Shown here piece after piece: positions 52,191 to 62,320 of a DNA stretch of 64,000 nt. The DNA comes from Lathyrus oleraceus (Eukaryota > Streptophyta > Magnoliopsida > Fabales > Fabaceae). The notes under the pieces are model-generated. The model searched no databases. It had not been told where the DNA came from and worked only from the letters and a program-made list of their open reading frames with translations. Where the stretch lies: positions 349,994,409-350,058,408 of the forward strand of contig NC_066581.1 of NCBI RefSeq assembly GCF_024323335.1, read 5' to 3'. The translations under genes were made by a program, and so were the position numbers. Positions within the stretch are counted from its first letter, which is position 1, and each line of letters begins with the position of its first letter.

Positions 52191-52778
52191 ATACTAGAAA
52201 AAACAGTCGCCACTTCAAGGAAAGACTGGTCATTGAAATTATCAGAAGCTTTGTGGGCATACCGAACTGCTTATAAAACCCCCATAGGGACGACCCCATT
52301 TAAGCTCATATATGGAAAATCCTGCCACCTCCCGGTAGAATTAGAACATAAAGCCTATTGGGCTATTAGAAATCTGAATCTAAACTATAAAGCCGCCGGT
52401 GAAAAGAGAATCCTTGACATAAACGAATTAGAGGAACTCAGAAGAGACGCCTATGAAAATGCCAGAATCTACAAAGAAAGAACAAAACAATGGCATGACA
52501 AGCGTATATCAAGGAAAATCTTCAAGCAAGGCGACGCAGTCCTTTTATTTAACTCTAGACTAAAGTTATTCCCGGGAAAACTACGATCCAGATGGTCAGG
52601 ACCTTTTCATATCACTAACATCTTTCCCAGTGGAGCGATAGAAATTAAAGGCAAATCCACAGAACCGTTCACCGTAAACGGGCAACGTCTAAAACACTAT
52701 CACTATGCGGAAATCAATGGAGATTCGCAAATCCTACACTTAGACGAAATGCCTCCAGGATTAATAGATTATATTTAA
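52191..52778 (+). pseudogene. Athila integrase C-terminal part
   Basis: In the same frame as pol, just after the TAA at 52188: KLSEALWAYRTAYKTPIGTT, LIYGKSCHLPVELEHKAYWA, DAVLLFNSRLKLFPGKLRSR and GPFHITNIFPSGAIEI form the end of the core and the SH3-like C-terminal domain of a gypsy integrase. There is no chromodomain, as expected for Athila. The true stop is at 52776-52778. Only one codon separates it from the upstream part. Confidence 0.93.
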
Positions 52779-53024
52779 CAGTTTCTTTGTCGAGCTTGCA
52801 ACATTTAAACAAAGCGCTTAGTGGGAGACAACCCACAATTATTTTATTATTTCCTTATATTATTATTATTATCTTCCTATTTCTTCCTTAATTATTCTTT
52901 TAATTTCTGTTTAGTATTCATTCCTAATTCATTTTAATTTATTAAAAACTTTTCTCTTCTTTCGGCATTTGGCCAAATCCTGACTAAAACTCATGTTTTC
53001 TTTTCTCTAGCTAACACTAACCAG
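52779..53024 (+). other. Spacer between integrase and accessory ORF 1
   Basis: T-rich spacer starting with GTGGGAGACAACCCAC, a 6-bp inverted repeat able to form a small hairpin. Unlike the spacer before accessory ORF 2, it has no TGACG palindromes and no clear TATA box before the ATG. Confidence 0.6.
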
Positions 53025-54323
53025 ATGGGACATATTGATCGTATGGGTATCAAATTCAGAGGAATGGCTCAGAAACAAAAGTTTGACGAACTAGCCACTA
53101 GAGAGATGCTACCTAGTTTATATGCTGATGATTGGGCTATGACTGCCCTTGGACTAAGAGAAAGTGTCCTGTATTTGCTGAATCAGATAGGATGGGAGAC
53201 ATCCCCTATCCTAAGACATTTCACCACCTACCGGAGACTCACACTAGAATTCCTTAGCTCATTAATCTATCTACCCAGCCATGGAAAAGGAATTAGCAGA
53301 GGTTTTATCCAGTTCAGAATGTTCAACATGGAGTACCAATTTAATATTAGTGACTTTACCAACCTTTTGGGTTTTCCTACCTCCTTTGACACATTCACAG
53401 TAAGCTAGGAAGAACTTTTTGAATATAGAGAACTTGAACACTTTTGGGGTAAGTTGACTGGAAATGACGAGCCCGAGGAACATGAGTTTCTCTCTGGAAA
53501 CATACACAACCCGACCTTTCGCTATTTCCATAAGATCCTGACCCACACTTTATTTGGGAAGAAGCCAAACAGTACTTCAGTTTCACGTGATGAACTCTTC
53601 ATCATATTTTGTGCTTCCCAGAACCGTCCAGTAAACGGTGCCACTTTTATGTTAGCTAATTTGGACTACCTTATCCACGACGAGCGAGCACCAATCCGAA
53701 TAGGCGGTTTGATAACTATGATAGGTAATGCTATTGGATTACGTCAGCCTATGCTTGACCTAAGCCCTTTTTGTGGCATTACTACTATGAGTATACCCTT
53801 CCTCTTCAACACTATGTTTATAGCAAACCTAGGGTCTGACGAGTTTGAGCTTATTATTGATAACCAAGTTCTTTGCCTATTCACCATGCCCGATCCTAGG
53901 ACTAGTGTTCATAACCGCAATAACTGGCTCTACAACCTGAACGAAACCCCCTCTCCTGCTAGATCCACTGAATCCCTCCAGGACTATGAGATTTGTGATG
54001 ACTATGAGACTTATGATGACCAGATCCCTTATGCTGAATCTGACCCTCAGACACCATCTGGCTATTATGATATTGACCCTCCTCCTCAGCCTGTTCAGAC
54101 CGAAGAATCAGCAGTATCCGACCTCCAGCATCATATGCCTGGAACTGATTATAACACCGCCATTGAAGCTTTGATGTCAGAACAAGACGCCCTCAGAGAA
54201 GAATTTACTGACATGAGACACGAAGTCCTAGGGTACATGAGCAGTATGACAGATCAGTTTCACGAGTTGCTACATCGTGTTAACTCTTTTGCTCCTCCGG
54301 CCAGAGATCGTGCAGATGGATAG
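53025..54323 (+). pseudogene. Athila accessory ORF 1 (post-integrase, 'Athila ORF' family)
   Basis: 432 codons from ATG to the stop at 54321, broken once by TAG at 53406-53408. The N-terminal half is a globular domain (YADDWAMTALGLRESVLYLL, LTLEFLSSLIY, FRMFNMEYQFN). After the stop the frame continues with NIHNPTFRYFHKILTHTLFG, NGATFMLANLDYLI and IGGLITMIGNAIGL. Then come an acidic/Pro-rich linker and a C-terminal segment likely to form a coiled coil (ALREEFTDMRHEVLGYMSSM). It stands where Athila elements carry an 'env-like' ORF, but I see no signal peptide, furin-like site or membrane anchor. It resembles the Athila ORF-1 protein family of unknown function. Confidence 0.8.
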
Positions 54324-54631
54324 TATTTATTTATTTTTCTTAGTTATTTAGTTTTAAGCTAGATTATTCATTAATGTTATTTGAATTCATGTTCGCATTT
54401 GTTTCCTTTTCGCATTTCTTTTGTTCTTCTTTCCAATATTACATTATGATCATTTTATTGAAGCTATTTATTTAATTTTATTATGCAATAGCTATTATAT
54501 TCTCTACTGTTGCTGCCCATAACCTATTGAATTATTCATGCAATATTATGCAAAGTAGAATAGCATGCAAGATAAATTAATTACCAAAGTAATTCTGTAG
54601 AACGCTACTGAATCCTTGCCAAAAGGAATGT
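54324..54631 (+). other. Spacer between the two accessory ORFs
   Basis: About 310 AT-rich bases with no coding signal, containing repeated ATTATGCAA-type phrases. The palindrome array starts directly after it. Confidence 0.6.
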
Positions 54632-54760
54632 GTGACGAGCGTCACACAATCTATGACGGACGGCACGCCAAGAGCCTGTTACGACCGTCACACCCCTGTG
54701 ACGAGCGTAACACCTTTCTGACTAGGTGAACGTTACATAGCCGTTGGAGACGAACGTTAC
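54632..54760 (+). promoter_or_regulatory. Internal array of TGACG..CGTCA-type palindromes
   Basis: GTGACGAGCGTCAC (54632), ATGACGGACGGCAC (54653), GTTACGACCGTCAC (54678), GTGACGAGCGTAAC (54698), GTGAACGTTAC (54726) and GAGACGAACGTTAC (54747). Spacings of 21, 25, 20, 28 and 21 bp repeat the LTR pattern. Copies are more degenerate than those in the LTR. Followed 97 bp later by a TATA box. Enhancer function is inferred. Confidence 0.75.
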
Positions 54761-54856
54761 ACCCTTCAATTTTTTTTATCTTCCCCATTTATTCACATTT
54801 ACCCACATTTATTTACTTTTCAACCACCTCTTTTTCCAACTTCCAAATTCTTTTCC

Positions 54857-54864
54857 TATAAATA
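54857..54864 (+). promoter_or_regulatory. Internal TATA box before accessory ORF 2
   Basis: TATAAATA in TCCTATAAATACCCATC, 98 bp before the ATG at 54962. The following 100 bases are C/T/A-rich with no ATG before 54962, like a plant 5' UTR. Confidence 0.7.
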
Positions 54865-54961
54865 CCCATCAAAACCTCCCTTCATTCACCACAAACCATT
54901 CTCTCCTATCAAATACATTTCTTTTCTTTCCAATTTACCTCCTTCAAATTCATTCATCACT

Positions 54962-56262
54962 ATGGCGGAAAACCAGAATTTCGGAAATATCATCTTCCGA
55001 TCCGAAGATGAAAATTATCAAAGGGAGCAATTCGAGCGTTTCCAACAGCGAGGCGTCGTTTCCACCAGGTATCCCGATTTAACTTGTTTACAACAATTAG
55101 GATTACTCCAAGGTATCGAATGGATGCTCCGCCTAGCCGACTTAACCTTCCTTTGCACTCATAATCAACCCGCCTACCCATCCCTAACCTTAGAATTCTT
55201 AAGCTCATACGCATACACCACTCCCGCCGGTGAAGACGAATTCTTAACCGGCACCGCAACTTTCCGTATGTTTAACACCAAGTACTCCTTAACCCAAAAC
55301 CAATTGAGTACCATGCTACAATTTCCCATAGAAGGTCAGGTACACCCCAGAATCCCACCAAACTCAAACTGGAACACAGTTGACGTTTTCGACCTTTTCA
55401 AGAAAATTTCCGGTATAGATGCCTACAACTAGGAAGAGCTCCTTCTTTCCCATATACATAACCCAACTATCCGGTACTTTATCCGCATCTTGCAAAACAC
55501 AGTTTTTGGAAGACCGAACAACAACAAGGTCAACTCAAAGGAGTTATTCTTCCTCCAATGCGTCTTCGAACCGGATACTAAGGTAAACGCCGCCTCCTTT
55601 CTATTTCATCATATCCGCACCTTATGTGCTAGAGGCCGGCAACCTTTTATAATTGGTGGATTAGTCACCACCATAGCACTTGGCCTAAACCTAGGGGATA
55701 AACTCCAAACCTTAGAATCCCTACCCCCCTATTTATGGATATCAGCTACTGTCGATCCAGCCGCCTGATTAAGAACAGAGTAGGCGGAGGATATTATCTT
55801 ATGGTGAACAACCAGGCAGTCCCAAGCGTTGTTCTACCCAATATCGCCCTAACTGATGTCACAAACCCCGACCACCACCTCTATGATCTAAACGCTCCCG
55901 AAGCCACCGAGCCTTCACAAACAAACCCGCCCACAGACGAGTTTGACGATATGGAGCAAGGTGATCATGCTCCTGCACAACAATCAGTCCCGCTCAACCC
56001 TTCCGGTAATGCAACTGGCCCATCCTCCCAACGTCGTCAACGAAGAAGGCCTGGAACCAACGACGACATCATGGATGCTATTGATGGTATGCAGGCACAG
56101 AATGTCGAGATGATGCAAATGATGCGTCAAATGCAACAACAACAGGATGCTAGGAATGCCATAACCGACTAGCGGTTTACTGAGTTGTTCAGCAGGTTCG
56201 ACAACTTAGACTTACGTCAGAGATCACCTGGCCCAAGAACCAGAGGCGGAAGGCAGCCTTAG
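54962..56262 (+). pseudogene. Athila accessory ORF 2, diverged tandem copy of ORF 1
   Basis: About 433 codons from ATG to the stop at 56260, close to the length of ORF 1. Shared blocks with ORF 1: SLTLEFLSS, TATFRMFNTKYSLTQNQL, then IHNPTIRYFIRILQNTVFG, ASFLFHHIRTL and IIGGLVTTIALGLNLG. The C-terminal part has a Pro/acidic linker, a basic patch (QRRQRRRPG) and a Met/Gln-rich coiled coil (VEMMQMMRQMQQQQ). Lesions: TAG at 55430, a frameshift near 55745 and TAG at 56170. Function unknown. It has its own promoter-like upstream region. Confidence 0.78.
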
Positions 56263-57332
56263 TTGTAGTTTCTTTTTTCCTTTCCATATTGTATTTCATT
56301 TCCTTAAAACATTGAGGACAATGTTTAATTTAAGTATGGGGGGGAAACCATGTTCTTTCTATTTCCATTTTTTCAAGTATGTACCTTTCCTTTCATTGCT
56401 ATTTTAATTATTATATAAAAAAAAATTCTATTATTTTAAGTTAAGTCCCGAGTGTGAACAAATTTCTATTATCTATTCCCTCAAACTTTCATGAGCCACA
56501 ACAAAAATTCAACACCCAATAAGTATAAAGGTTGCTCATCTTATCGATCTTGAGACGAATTAAGACAAAGACCACTACAGCCAAACACTCTAAACGAACC
56601 TCAACATGTTAGATCAGGATAAGTACCTATTATACCAATCCCTTGAACTTTTAACTTTATAGTAACCCCGAGTAGTTTATACAAGAAGTCAGCACCATCC
56701 TAATAGCAAACTACGTGGAGAGCCGATGAATATAAGTGAATGATTCCCAAAGTAAAAAAAAAAATATATATAAATATATCAGGAAATGCACTAAGTAAGT
56801 TAGTGATCCTTACCAGATCATTTAATCTAAAGGTTGCAGATCATACAAAAGCATAAGATGAGAGATCCATTATGAGTTGGTTCAGCAGGTATCTGGTACT
56901 GAACTTGGTAGGGCGGACTACGGTCCGATCCCCCGCAATTTGCAATGGACTGAATAACGAAGTTATCCGACTTATGTACCAGAACTTCTAGCTAAAAGGG
57001 GATCATAATCACTAACCGGTTACTCCACTATGTGCGCGAAAAGATAAAGGGCTTAATGTGATTTCGCTAGAATGAAAACGGGTGAAATAAGAGTAAAGGA
57101 ACCAGGATAGCTATCATAGTGTACTTGAACTGATTTGCATAAGGCAGGGTTATCTAGGTTGTGACGGTGGTTGTTGATGTCAAGATTAAACTCAAGTTGC
57201 TTCTAAACTAAATCCACTTGCAACCTATTACGAATTGATGTGTGTTTTGAAATTTTATCTGGCTAAAACCTTTAACGAGTTCTATACTGAATTTTGCTTG
57301 AGGACAAGCAAAGATCTAAGTATGGGGGAGTT
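56263..57332 (+). other. Athila 3' untranslated region with two polypurine tracts
   Basis: Non-coding. An inner purine run, AAGTATGGGGGGGAAACC (about 56331-56348), follows TTGAGGACAATGTTTAA. The true polypurine tract, AAGTATGGGGGAG (57318-57330), follows TTGAGGACAAGCAAAGA and touches the 3' LTR. The two share the same GAGGACAA..TAAGTATGGGGG context. The stretch between them has no recognised feature. Confidence 0.75.
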
Positions 57333-59070
57333 TGATAACACGAAATTATATCATATTTTAGGACTTAATTCAATTAAATTTTATTATTATTTATTTCAGT
57401 TCACTTCATTTTATTAGATATTACGCGGTATTTTCTTCCTATTTGTCTCAGGTGGCTTATTTTGAAGCACAAGTAAAAATGGAAGAAAAGGAGGTGCAAA
57501 AAGGAGAGAAAATGAACCAAATGTCAAAGCCCAGCCCAAAGCACAAAACGCAGGTGCCGTGCATGTGACGGACGTCACAGAGGCTGTGACGAGCGTCACA
57601 CCTTGCACACTCCTGTGACGGACGTCACACATGGTGTGACGAACGTCACACCATTCCCCTACATTTTTGGCGCAAGGAACGCCTCAGAGACGTTGAGGGA
57701 GTATTGAGCCCTATATCCACGCCCAACTTTTATGCACGTTAAAGACCTTTTTGGAAGCGGAAGCGGTTACTCAAGCATCAATATAAATAGCCACTTGCGA
57801 AACCTAAAAGGGTTCCGAAGCTTTTCCACATTTTTTCCTTTGCCGTTTTCGCTTTTGCATATTTTCTTTTTCAGCAACTTAAGCATTATTATTTCTTTAT
57901 TATTTTTACGAGTTCTACACTATTTCCCTTGCAATTTCTATTTTCCTTTTTAGCATTTAGTTAATTCTTTTCGCACAATAGTTTCTACACCGGAAACTAT
58001 TGTGTACCTTTTTACCGGATCTAACCTTACGTTAGAATCTAGTTTTTTATTTCCTTCGTTTTAATTTGTTGTTAATTGAAGAATCCAAGAACAAATCCTA
58101 CCGGCTTGTGGTGGAGTGTTCAAGACTATTGTTTAACTCATTCAGGTTCTTTAATTATTATTTAATGCTTTGTTTTATTATTTATTTATATTATCTGCCT
58201 GGGATGAGTCTGTTTATGCATGATAAGTATTTTAGTTTGTTTAGCATGTCTGGCTAATTCGCTTAGATATCGGTATGTAAAGTAAGCGGAATAAGGAATC
58301 AAAACTAAGTCGGTTTAATCTAATTTAAAATTAAAATCACTCTTTTTACGGTCTCAATTTACAGGTTTAATAACAAAAGTTTTTACGAAAGAAAAAGACA
58401 TAAAGAAGTTAAAATCAATAGAGCGAGAGTTTGAGGTTTTAACTGGACAGTGTAAATTAGACATTAATTCTAGATCAGGGCAAGAGCAAGTTTTAGAGTT
58501 AATTAAATTCCGATCTTTTCCAAAAAGTATTTTTAAAGATTGAATGTGAGGACGAGAGTTAAGCATTCGAATTTAATTATATAACCTAAGTCAACAGAGC
58601 GAGAGTTTGAGATAAGGGTGTTTAAACGGTCAGTGTTTTCTTGAAAAGAGTTTCTATGGACTGTATTGCTTTCAAAAAATGGTTTTTGACTTAATTATAA
58701 GTGACAGCTACATTAACATAAAATCATGGTTTAATCAACAGAGCGAGAGTTTGAGATAAAACTTTTAATCAATAAAGTCAACTGAAAAGATTTATTTTAA
58801 AACCAAGAAACCGACGAAGAATTGATTCCCTAATTACGACGAACTACATACCGATATCCGCTTTATTAATATTTAATCTAGATCTTAGTTCAGTTTTTAG
58901 CTTTTCCCCCAAATAATCAACCATAAACCACCTTAGCTTTACGAAGTAACCTTAGATAACGGTATATCGATTCATAAGTCCCTGTGGGATCGATATCTTT
59001 TAAAACTACGCGATAGAACTGTGCACTTGCAGTTTGTACCCCAAATTCGACTCATAAAGTCGAGCGATCA
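57333..59070 (+). repeat. Athila 3' LTR
   Basis: 1738 bp, from TGATAACACG to GAGCGATCA, colinear with the 5' LTR without indels. Differences I see are single transitions, for example within ATATTACGCGG against ATATTATGCGG. The palindrome array and TATA box are retained (57565-57649 and 57782-57789). Confidence 0.97.
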
Positions 59071-59075
59071 ATAAC

Positions 59076-60008
59076 TTGCGTGGTTTCCCACTTTATTTGT
59101 GGGATAACCCCTGGAGGTTCATTCCGATTACCTGTACTGACCCACTTTCTTTGATGATGTTAGCTTGGAAGGATCTCAGGGTTTCCCATTCCTCTAATTG
59201 CTGTTACTTCGGATCTTTATCCGCGTGGTACTTTTACATTTTTCCCGCATTTTACTGCTTTCCTAGCTGGAAGACCTCGATAGGAGGCAATGTTTTTGTG
59301 TTTACTTTATGCAGGTTCCTTTGTCCAGGGTTAAGAGCTATGAGGTCTTATCCTCATTACCCTTTTGCATGCGCATTCCTACAATGCAAACAAACCCTTC
59401 ATTGATTTTTCTTCTCCATAACACACGTTTACTCCTTCTACTACAGGCGAGTAAGTCTCCAAAGGTCGAGCATCCGGTAGATTGCGTAGTGACGTCGTTC
59501 GTCCAAAACCCAATCCACAACCCCGTAGTTAGCCGAACTACGGCTTGCTCTGATTCTCATTCCAGATGAGATACGTAGGCATAAGACGCGATGTCTTAGC
59601 GAGCACACATCCCCCAACCCATAGGTCAGCCGAGCTACGAAGACTCTTATTCTCATATTCAGATGAGATACGTATGTAGTGGATGCGACATCCGCGCGAG
59701 TCATTCTCATTTAACCCTTTTTTAGTAAATAGCACATTAGGTAAACCCACACCCTTTAGACGAAAACTACAAAAGTGGATCCCGTAGAGTACTACGGATG
59801 CGTAGGGGTGCTAATACCTTCCCTTCGCATAACCGACTCCCGAACCCAAGATTTGGTTGCGAGACCCCGTCTTGTCCTTTCCTTTTTCAGGTTTACTTCG
59901 AGCGTTTCCTTTCCCTCCTTTGGGATGAATAACGCACGGTGGCGACTCTTCTGGCTTTTTCTTTCGCCGGTTGTTTTTTTTGCGCACTGTATTTTTCAGG
60001 TTGCGACA
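59076..60008 (+). repeat. Tat element 3' LTR, right part
   Basis: Resumes with TTGCGTGGTTTCCCAC after the ATAAC duplication and matches 35459-36391 closely. Ends TTGCGACA, followed by the Copia C target duplication CCAGG. Confidence 0.95.
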
Positions 60009-60013
60009 CCAGG

Positions 60014-60600
60014 TACCACTGCTTTGAAGAGCACACATTTCATCAATCATTGCTTTCATCCACTCACGGTGAGATAATGCTTCACCTGGTTTTTTAGGAA
60101 TATAAACATAATACAAACAAGTATACTACAAAGGGGAAAGACGATGATAACATAAACCAATATAATATGGAGAATGATTTCGTGTTTGACGTGTACCTTT
60201 TCGAATGGAAATTGAAATATCGGACCCAGGTTGCAGGATCAGATCCGGTGATGAAGGAGGCGTCGGAGGAGAGTCTGCAATGACCTCAGGGACTGGGGCG
60301 ACAGGCGTTGGATGACGATGCTGATATGTTTGAAGTGGTCGGGAAGTGGGGGTGTTTAGAGCCATAGACTGATGGGGGGATAATAGTAGGCGGGACATTA
60401 ATAACTGCCAGAAAATGTGTGGGAGTACTTTCTTGAATGGGTTATGGAGTTATGTGTCTGGACTCGAAATATGGAACATACTTGAAGAAGGTAACATCAG
60501 CCGATACGAGGTATCATTGTAGAGTATGTGAATAACAACGATAACCTTTTTAGGATCGATGATAACCAAGAAAGACCATGAGAGAGATTGTGTAAAAAAC
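60014..60600 (-). pseudogene. Copia C: start of RT and integrase-RT linker
   Basis: On the minus strand, 60116-60014 reads KKPGEALSHREWMKAMIDEM and then SSGTW, the first block of copia RT, cut by the Tat insertion and resumed at 34803. Upstream (60398-60126) is the Ser/Pro-rich hinge (SPPTPPSSPDLILQPGS and RKGTRQTRNHSPYYIG), typical between integrase and RT. A stop or frame change lies near 60120. Confidence 0.88.
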
Positions 60601-61340
60601 ATGTGGACCCGAAGACTCGAGGGTGGATTGGATAAAGTGGGGAATTGGGAAAAGGGTTGAATGAGGGATTTTATCGTTAAGGATAGATGAGGGTATGCGA
60701 TTTATAAGGTAACATGTCGTTAGCACGACATCCCCCCAAAATCGAAGTGGAACATTACCATGGAGAAGTAAGGTCTGAATGGTTTCTACGAGATGTCAAT
60801 TTTTGCGTTCGGCTATCCTGTTTTGTTGAGGTGTGTGAGAAAAAGATGTTTGATGGAGAATACCATTGCGTGACATAAAATTCTGAAATTGTTGGGATAA
60901 ATAATCACGGGCATTATCACTTCTTAAGGTACGGATAGACACACCGAATTGAGTTCTTATTTCTTGATAAAATTAAAATAGAAAATAATTCAGATCTATT
61001 CTTCATTAAAAATAACCATATGTAACTTGAAAAATCATCAATAAAGGTGACAAAATACCTAGACTCAAGAATAGAGACAATACGCGAGGGACCCCAAACA
61101 TCGGTGTGAATTAAAGCAAAAGAGGACGAAGCTCATTTATTGACTCGATTGGGAAACTGACCACGAGTGTGTTTCCCTAGATAACACGACTCACAATGTA
61201 AATTAGATACCTTCGATAAATTTGGCATCAACTTATGTAGTTTGGAAAGACTGGGATGACCTAACTGAGCATGGATAGTGAGTGGAGAATCTTTGGCTAA
61301 GCATGTCTGAGATGACACTGAGAGGTAATAAAGGCCTTGA
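60601..61340 (-). pseudogene. Copia C integrase
   Basis: From 61318 the minus strand reads LTIHAQLGHPSLSKLHKLM with the zinc-finger C-x2-C (CESCYLGKHTRGQ), and a stop at 61133. Beyond it LIHTDVWGPSRI, RTLRSDNARDYLSQQF and PQQNRIAERKN show the three acidic residues of the DDE core. The core is scattered over frame breaks, with stops such as the one near 60990. It continues toward FWGDVVLTTCYLINRIP and FLGYHRS. Integrase would insert the cDNA; here it is inactive. Confidence 0.88.
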
Positions 61341-61381
61341 GACTCACATCTGACGCCAATCGTCTATCCTAAACTCTGATC

Positions 61382-61798
61382 CTACAGGGTAATATTATTG
61401 TTAGTAAAGGTGACACTAGAATCAAGAGAATGAGTTAAATGACTGGCTGAAAGTAAATTAAATGGACAATTAGGTACATAGGGGACATAAGTAACAGAGA
61501 GAAAAGGTTGAATTTGAATAGTACCAATACCTTTGGATAGGGTTTGAGAACCATTGGCATAAGTTATAGTCGGTAAGAAACCAAATATAGATAGGGAAGA
61601 GAAAAGATTTTTATTACCGGTAACATGATCAGACGCACCAGAATCAAGGACCCAAGGTCCAAGAGAAGATGATTGAGAGAGACAAGTAGATAAATTACCA
61701 GTGTGTGCTACCAAAGTAGTAGAATTTAAGTTTTGATAATCTTGATACCACCTAAGAAAATCATTGTAGTTTAGCATAAACTTATGAGGAGTAGCCAT
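61382..61798 (-). pseudogene. Copia C protease with minimal gag remnant
   Basis: A minus-strand open frame of 138 codons with ATG at 61798. The first 30 residues (MATPHKFMLNYNDFLRWYQD) look like the very end of gag. Then comes LGPWVLDSGASDHVTGNK, an intact copia protease site (DSGA), followed by TITYANGSQTLSKGIGTI and NCPFNLLSASHLTHSLDSS, the end of the domain. No capsid domain or zinc knuckle lies upstream between 61800 and the primer-binding site at 62307, so gag is mostly missing. Confidence 0.87.
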
Positions 61799-62306
61799 GA
61801 GTATATGAAGAGAGAAAATATCATACGAACTGGGTGAAAAAAAATATGGTTGAACTGGATCACAATTTTCTGCAAGTGGAAAATAAAATCTGATATCGGA
61901 TCTGAAACAGTTGCCTTATGGAGAGTGGGGTTGTGGAAAAATTATCGGGATCGACCATCGGACGTGCTGTCACGTGCAGATCAGGTGCCGACATGCGAGG
62001 CCCACGTGTAGAAACGTAGGTGACACGTGCAAAGGTTTCTGCCGATGAAAAGTGGGGAACGACTGGATCAAAAGAGGCACTTTTTCCAGTAGGTTTAGTT
62101 TGCTAGAACTTCATCGGGAACAATAGCGACGACAACATACAATCGCAGCAGTGCGGTGGTGACTGGAGAATTTTAAAAACTGATGTCGGAATGAGTCACG
62201 ACAGTGTATGGACGACAAAACAGAGTTATGGCGCGGTTTGGCAAAAAAATCACCGGAAGACAGTGGGTAAACCGGGTAAAGCACGGTGAAGGGTTGTCTC
62301 TCAGTA
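61799..62306 (-). other. Copia C leader region lacking gag
   Basis: About 510 bases between the primer-binding site and the remaining ORF. It is GC-richer than the surroundings and shows no capsid motif in any minus-strand frame that I can read. This may be a long 5' leader after a gag deletion. Confidence 0.6.
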
Positions 62307-62320
62307 GGCTCTAGATACCA
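62307..62320 (-). other. Copia C primer-binding site
   Basis: The minus strand reads TGGTATCTAGAGCC, the initiator-Met tRNA site TGGTATCAGAGCC with one inserted base and one change. It directly abuts the TRIM-like LTR ending ..CTTAATA at 62321. Confidence 0.8.

Larger units (their letters stand above)
45526..59070 (+). mobile_element. Athila-type Ty3/gypsy element, full length, recent
   Basis: Two 1738-bp LTRs (45526-47263 and 57333-59070) differ by about seven substitutions that I can see, all transitions. The 5-bp duplication ATAAC flanks the element (45521-45525, 59071-59075). It has a tRNA-Asp primer-binding site, gag, protease, RT, RNase H and integrase in one frame apart from three lesions, then two tandem copies of an accessory ORF, and a polypurine tract. 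Gag, RT (FMDDFSVYG) and the large post-integrase region place it in the Athila lineage. Length 13,545 bp. Confidence 0.95.
34809..60008 (+). mobile_element. Tat/Ogre-type Ty3/gypsy element, internally deleted, with nested Athila
   Basis: LTRs start TGTAACACCCCAAAATTTGC and end GGTTGCGACA. The 5' LTR is 34809-36391 (1583 bp). The 3' LTR starts at 44859, is interrupted at 45525 by the Athila element, and resumes 59076-60008 (1600 bp in total). CCAGG is duplicated on both sides (34804-34808, 60009-60013). Without the nested element it is about 11.65 kb. It has a primer-binding site, gag, protease, two RNase H domains, an integrase C-terminal tail and a tandem-repeat 3' UTR, but the RT and the integrase catalytic core are deleted. 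Motifs match the Tat lineage, Ogre branch, abundant in legumes. Confidence 0.9.
33177..62320 (-). mobile_element. Copia C: Ty1/copia element split by the nested Tat and Athila elements
   Basis: Two Copia parts, 33177-34808 and 60014-62320, belong to one minus-strand element. The RT reading frame ends at ..SSGTW on one side of the insert and resumes ELVPLP on the other, and CCAGG is duplicated at the junctions (34804-34808 and 60009-60013). In gene order from the right: primer-binding site, short leader, protease, integrase, RT, RNase H, and a 169-bp 3' LTR on the left. Most of gag is absent. No matching 169-bp 5' LTR exists on the right; a TRIM-like structure lies there instead. Confidence 0.92.

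Noticed and set aside
53025..56262. Calling the two accessory ORFs viral envelope genes
   Set aside because: No signal peptide, membrane anchor, fusion peptide or cleavage site is visible; only the position resembles an env gene.
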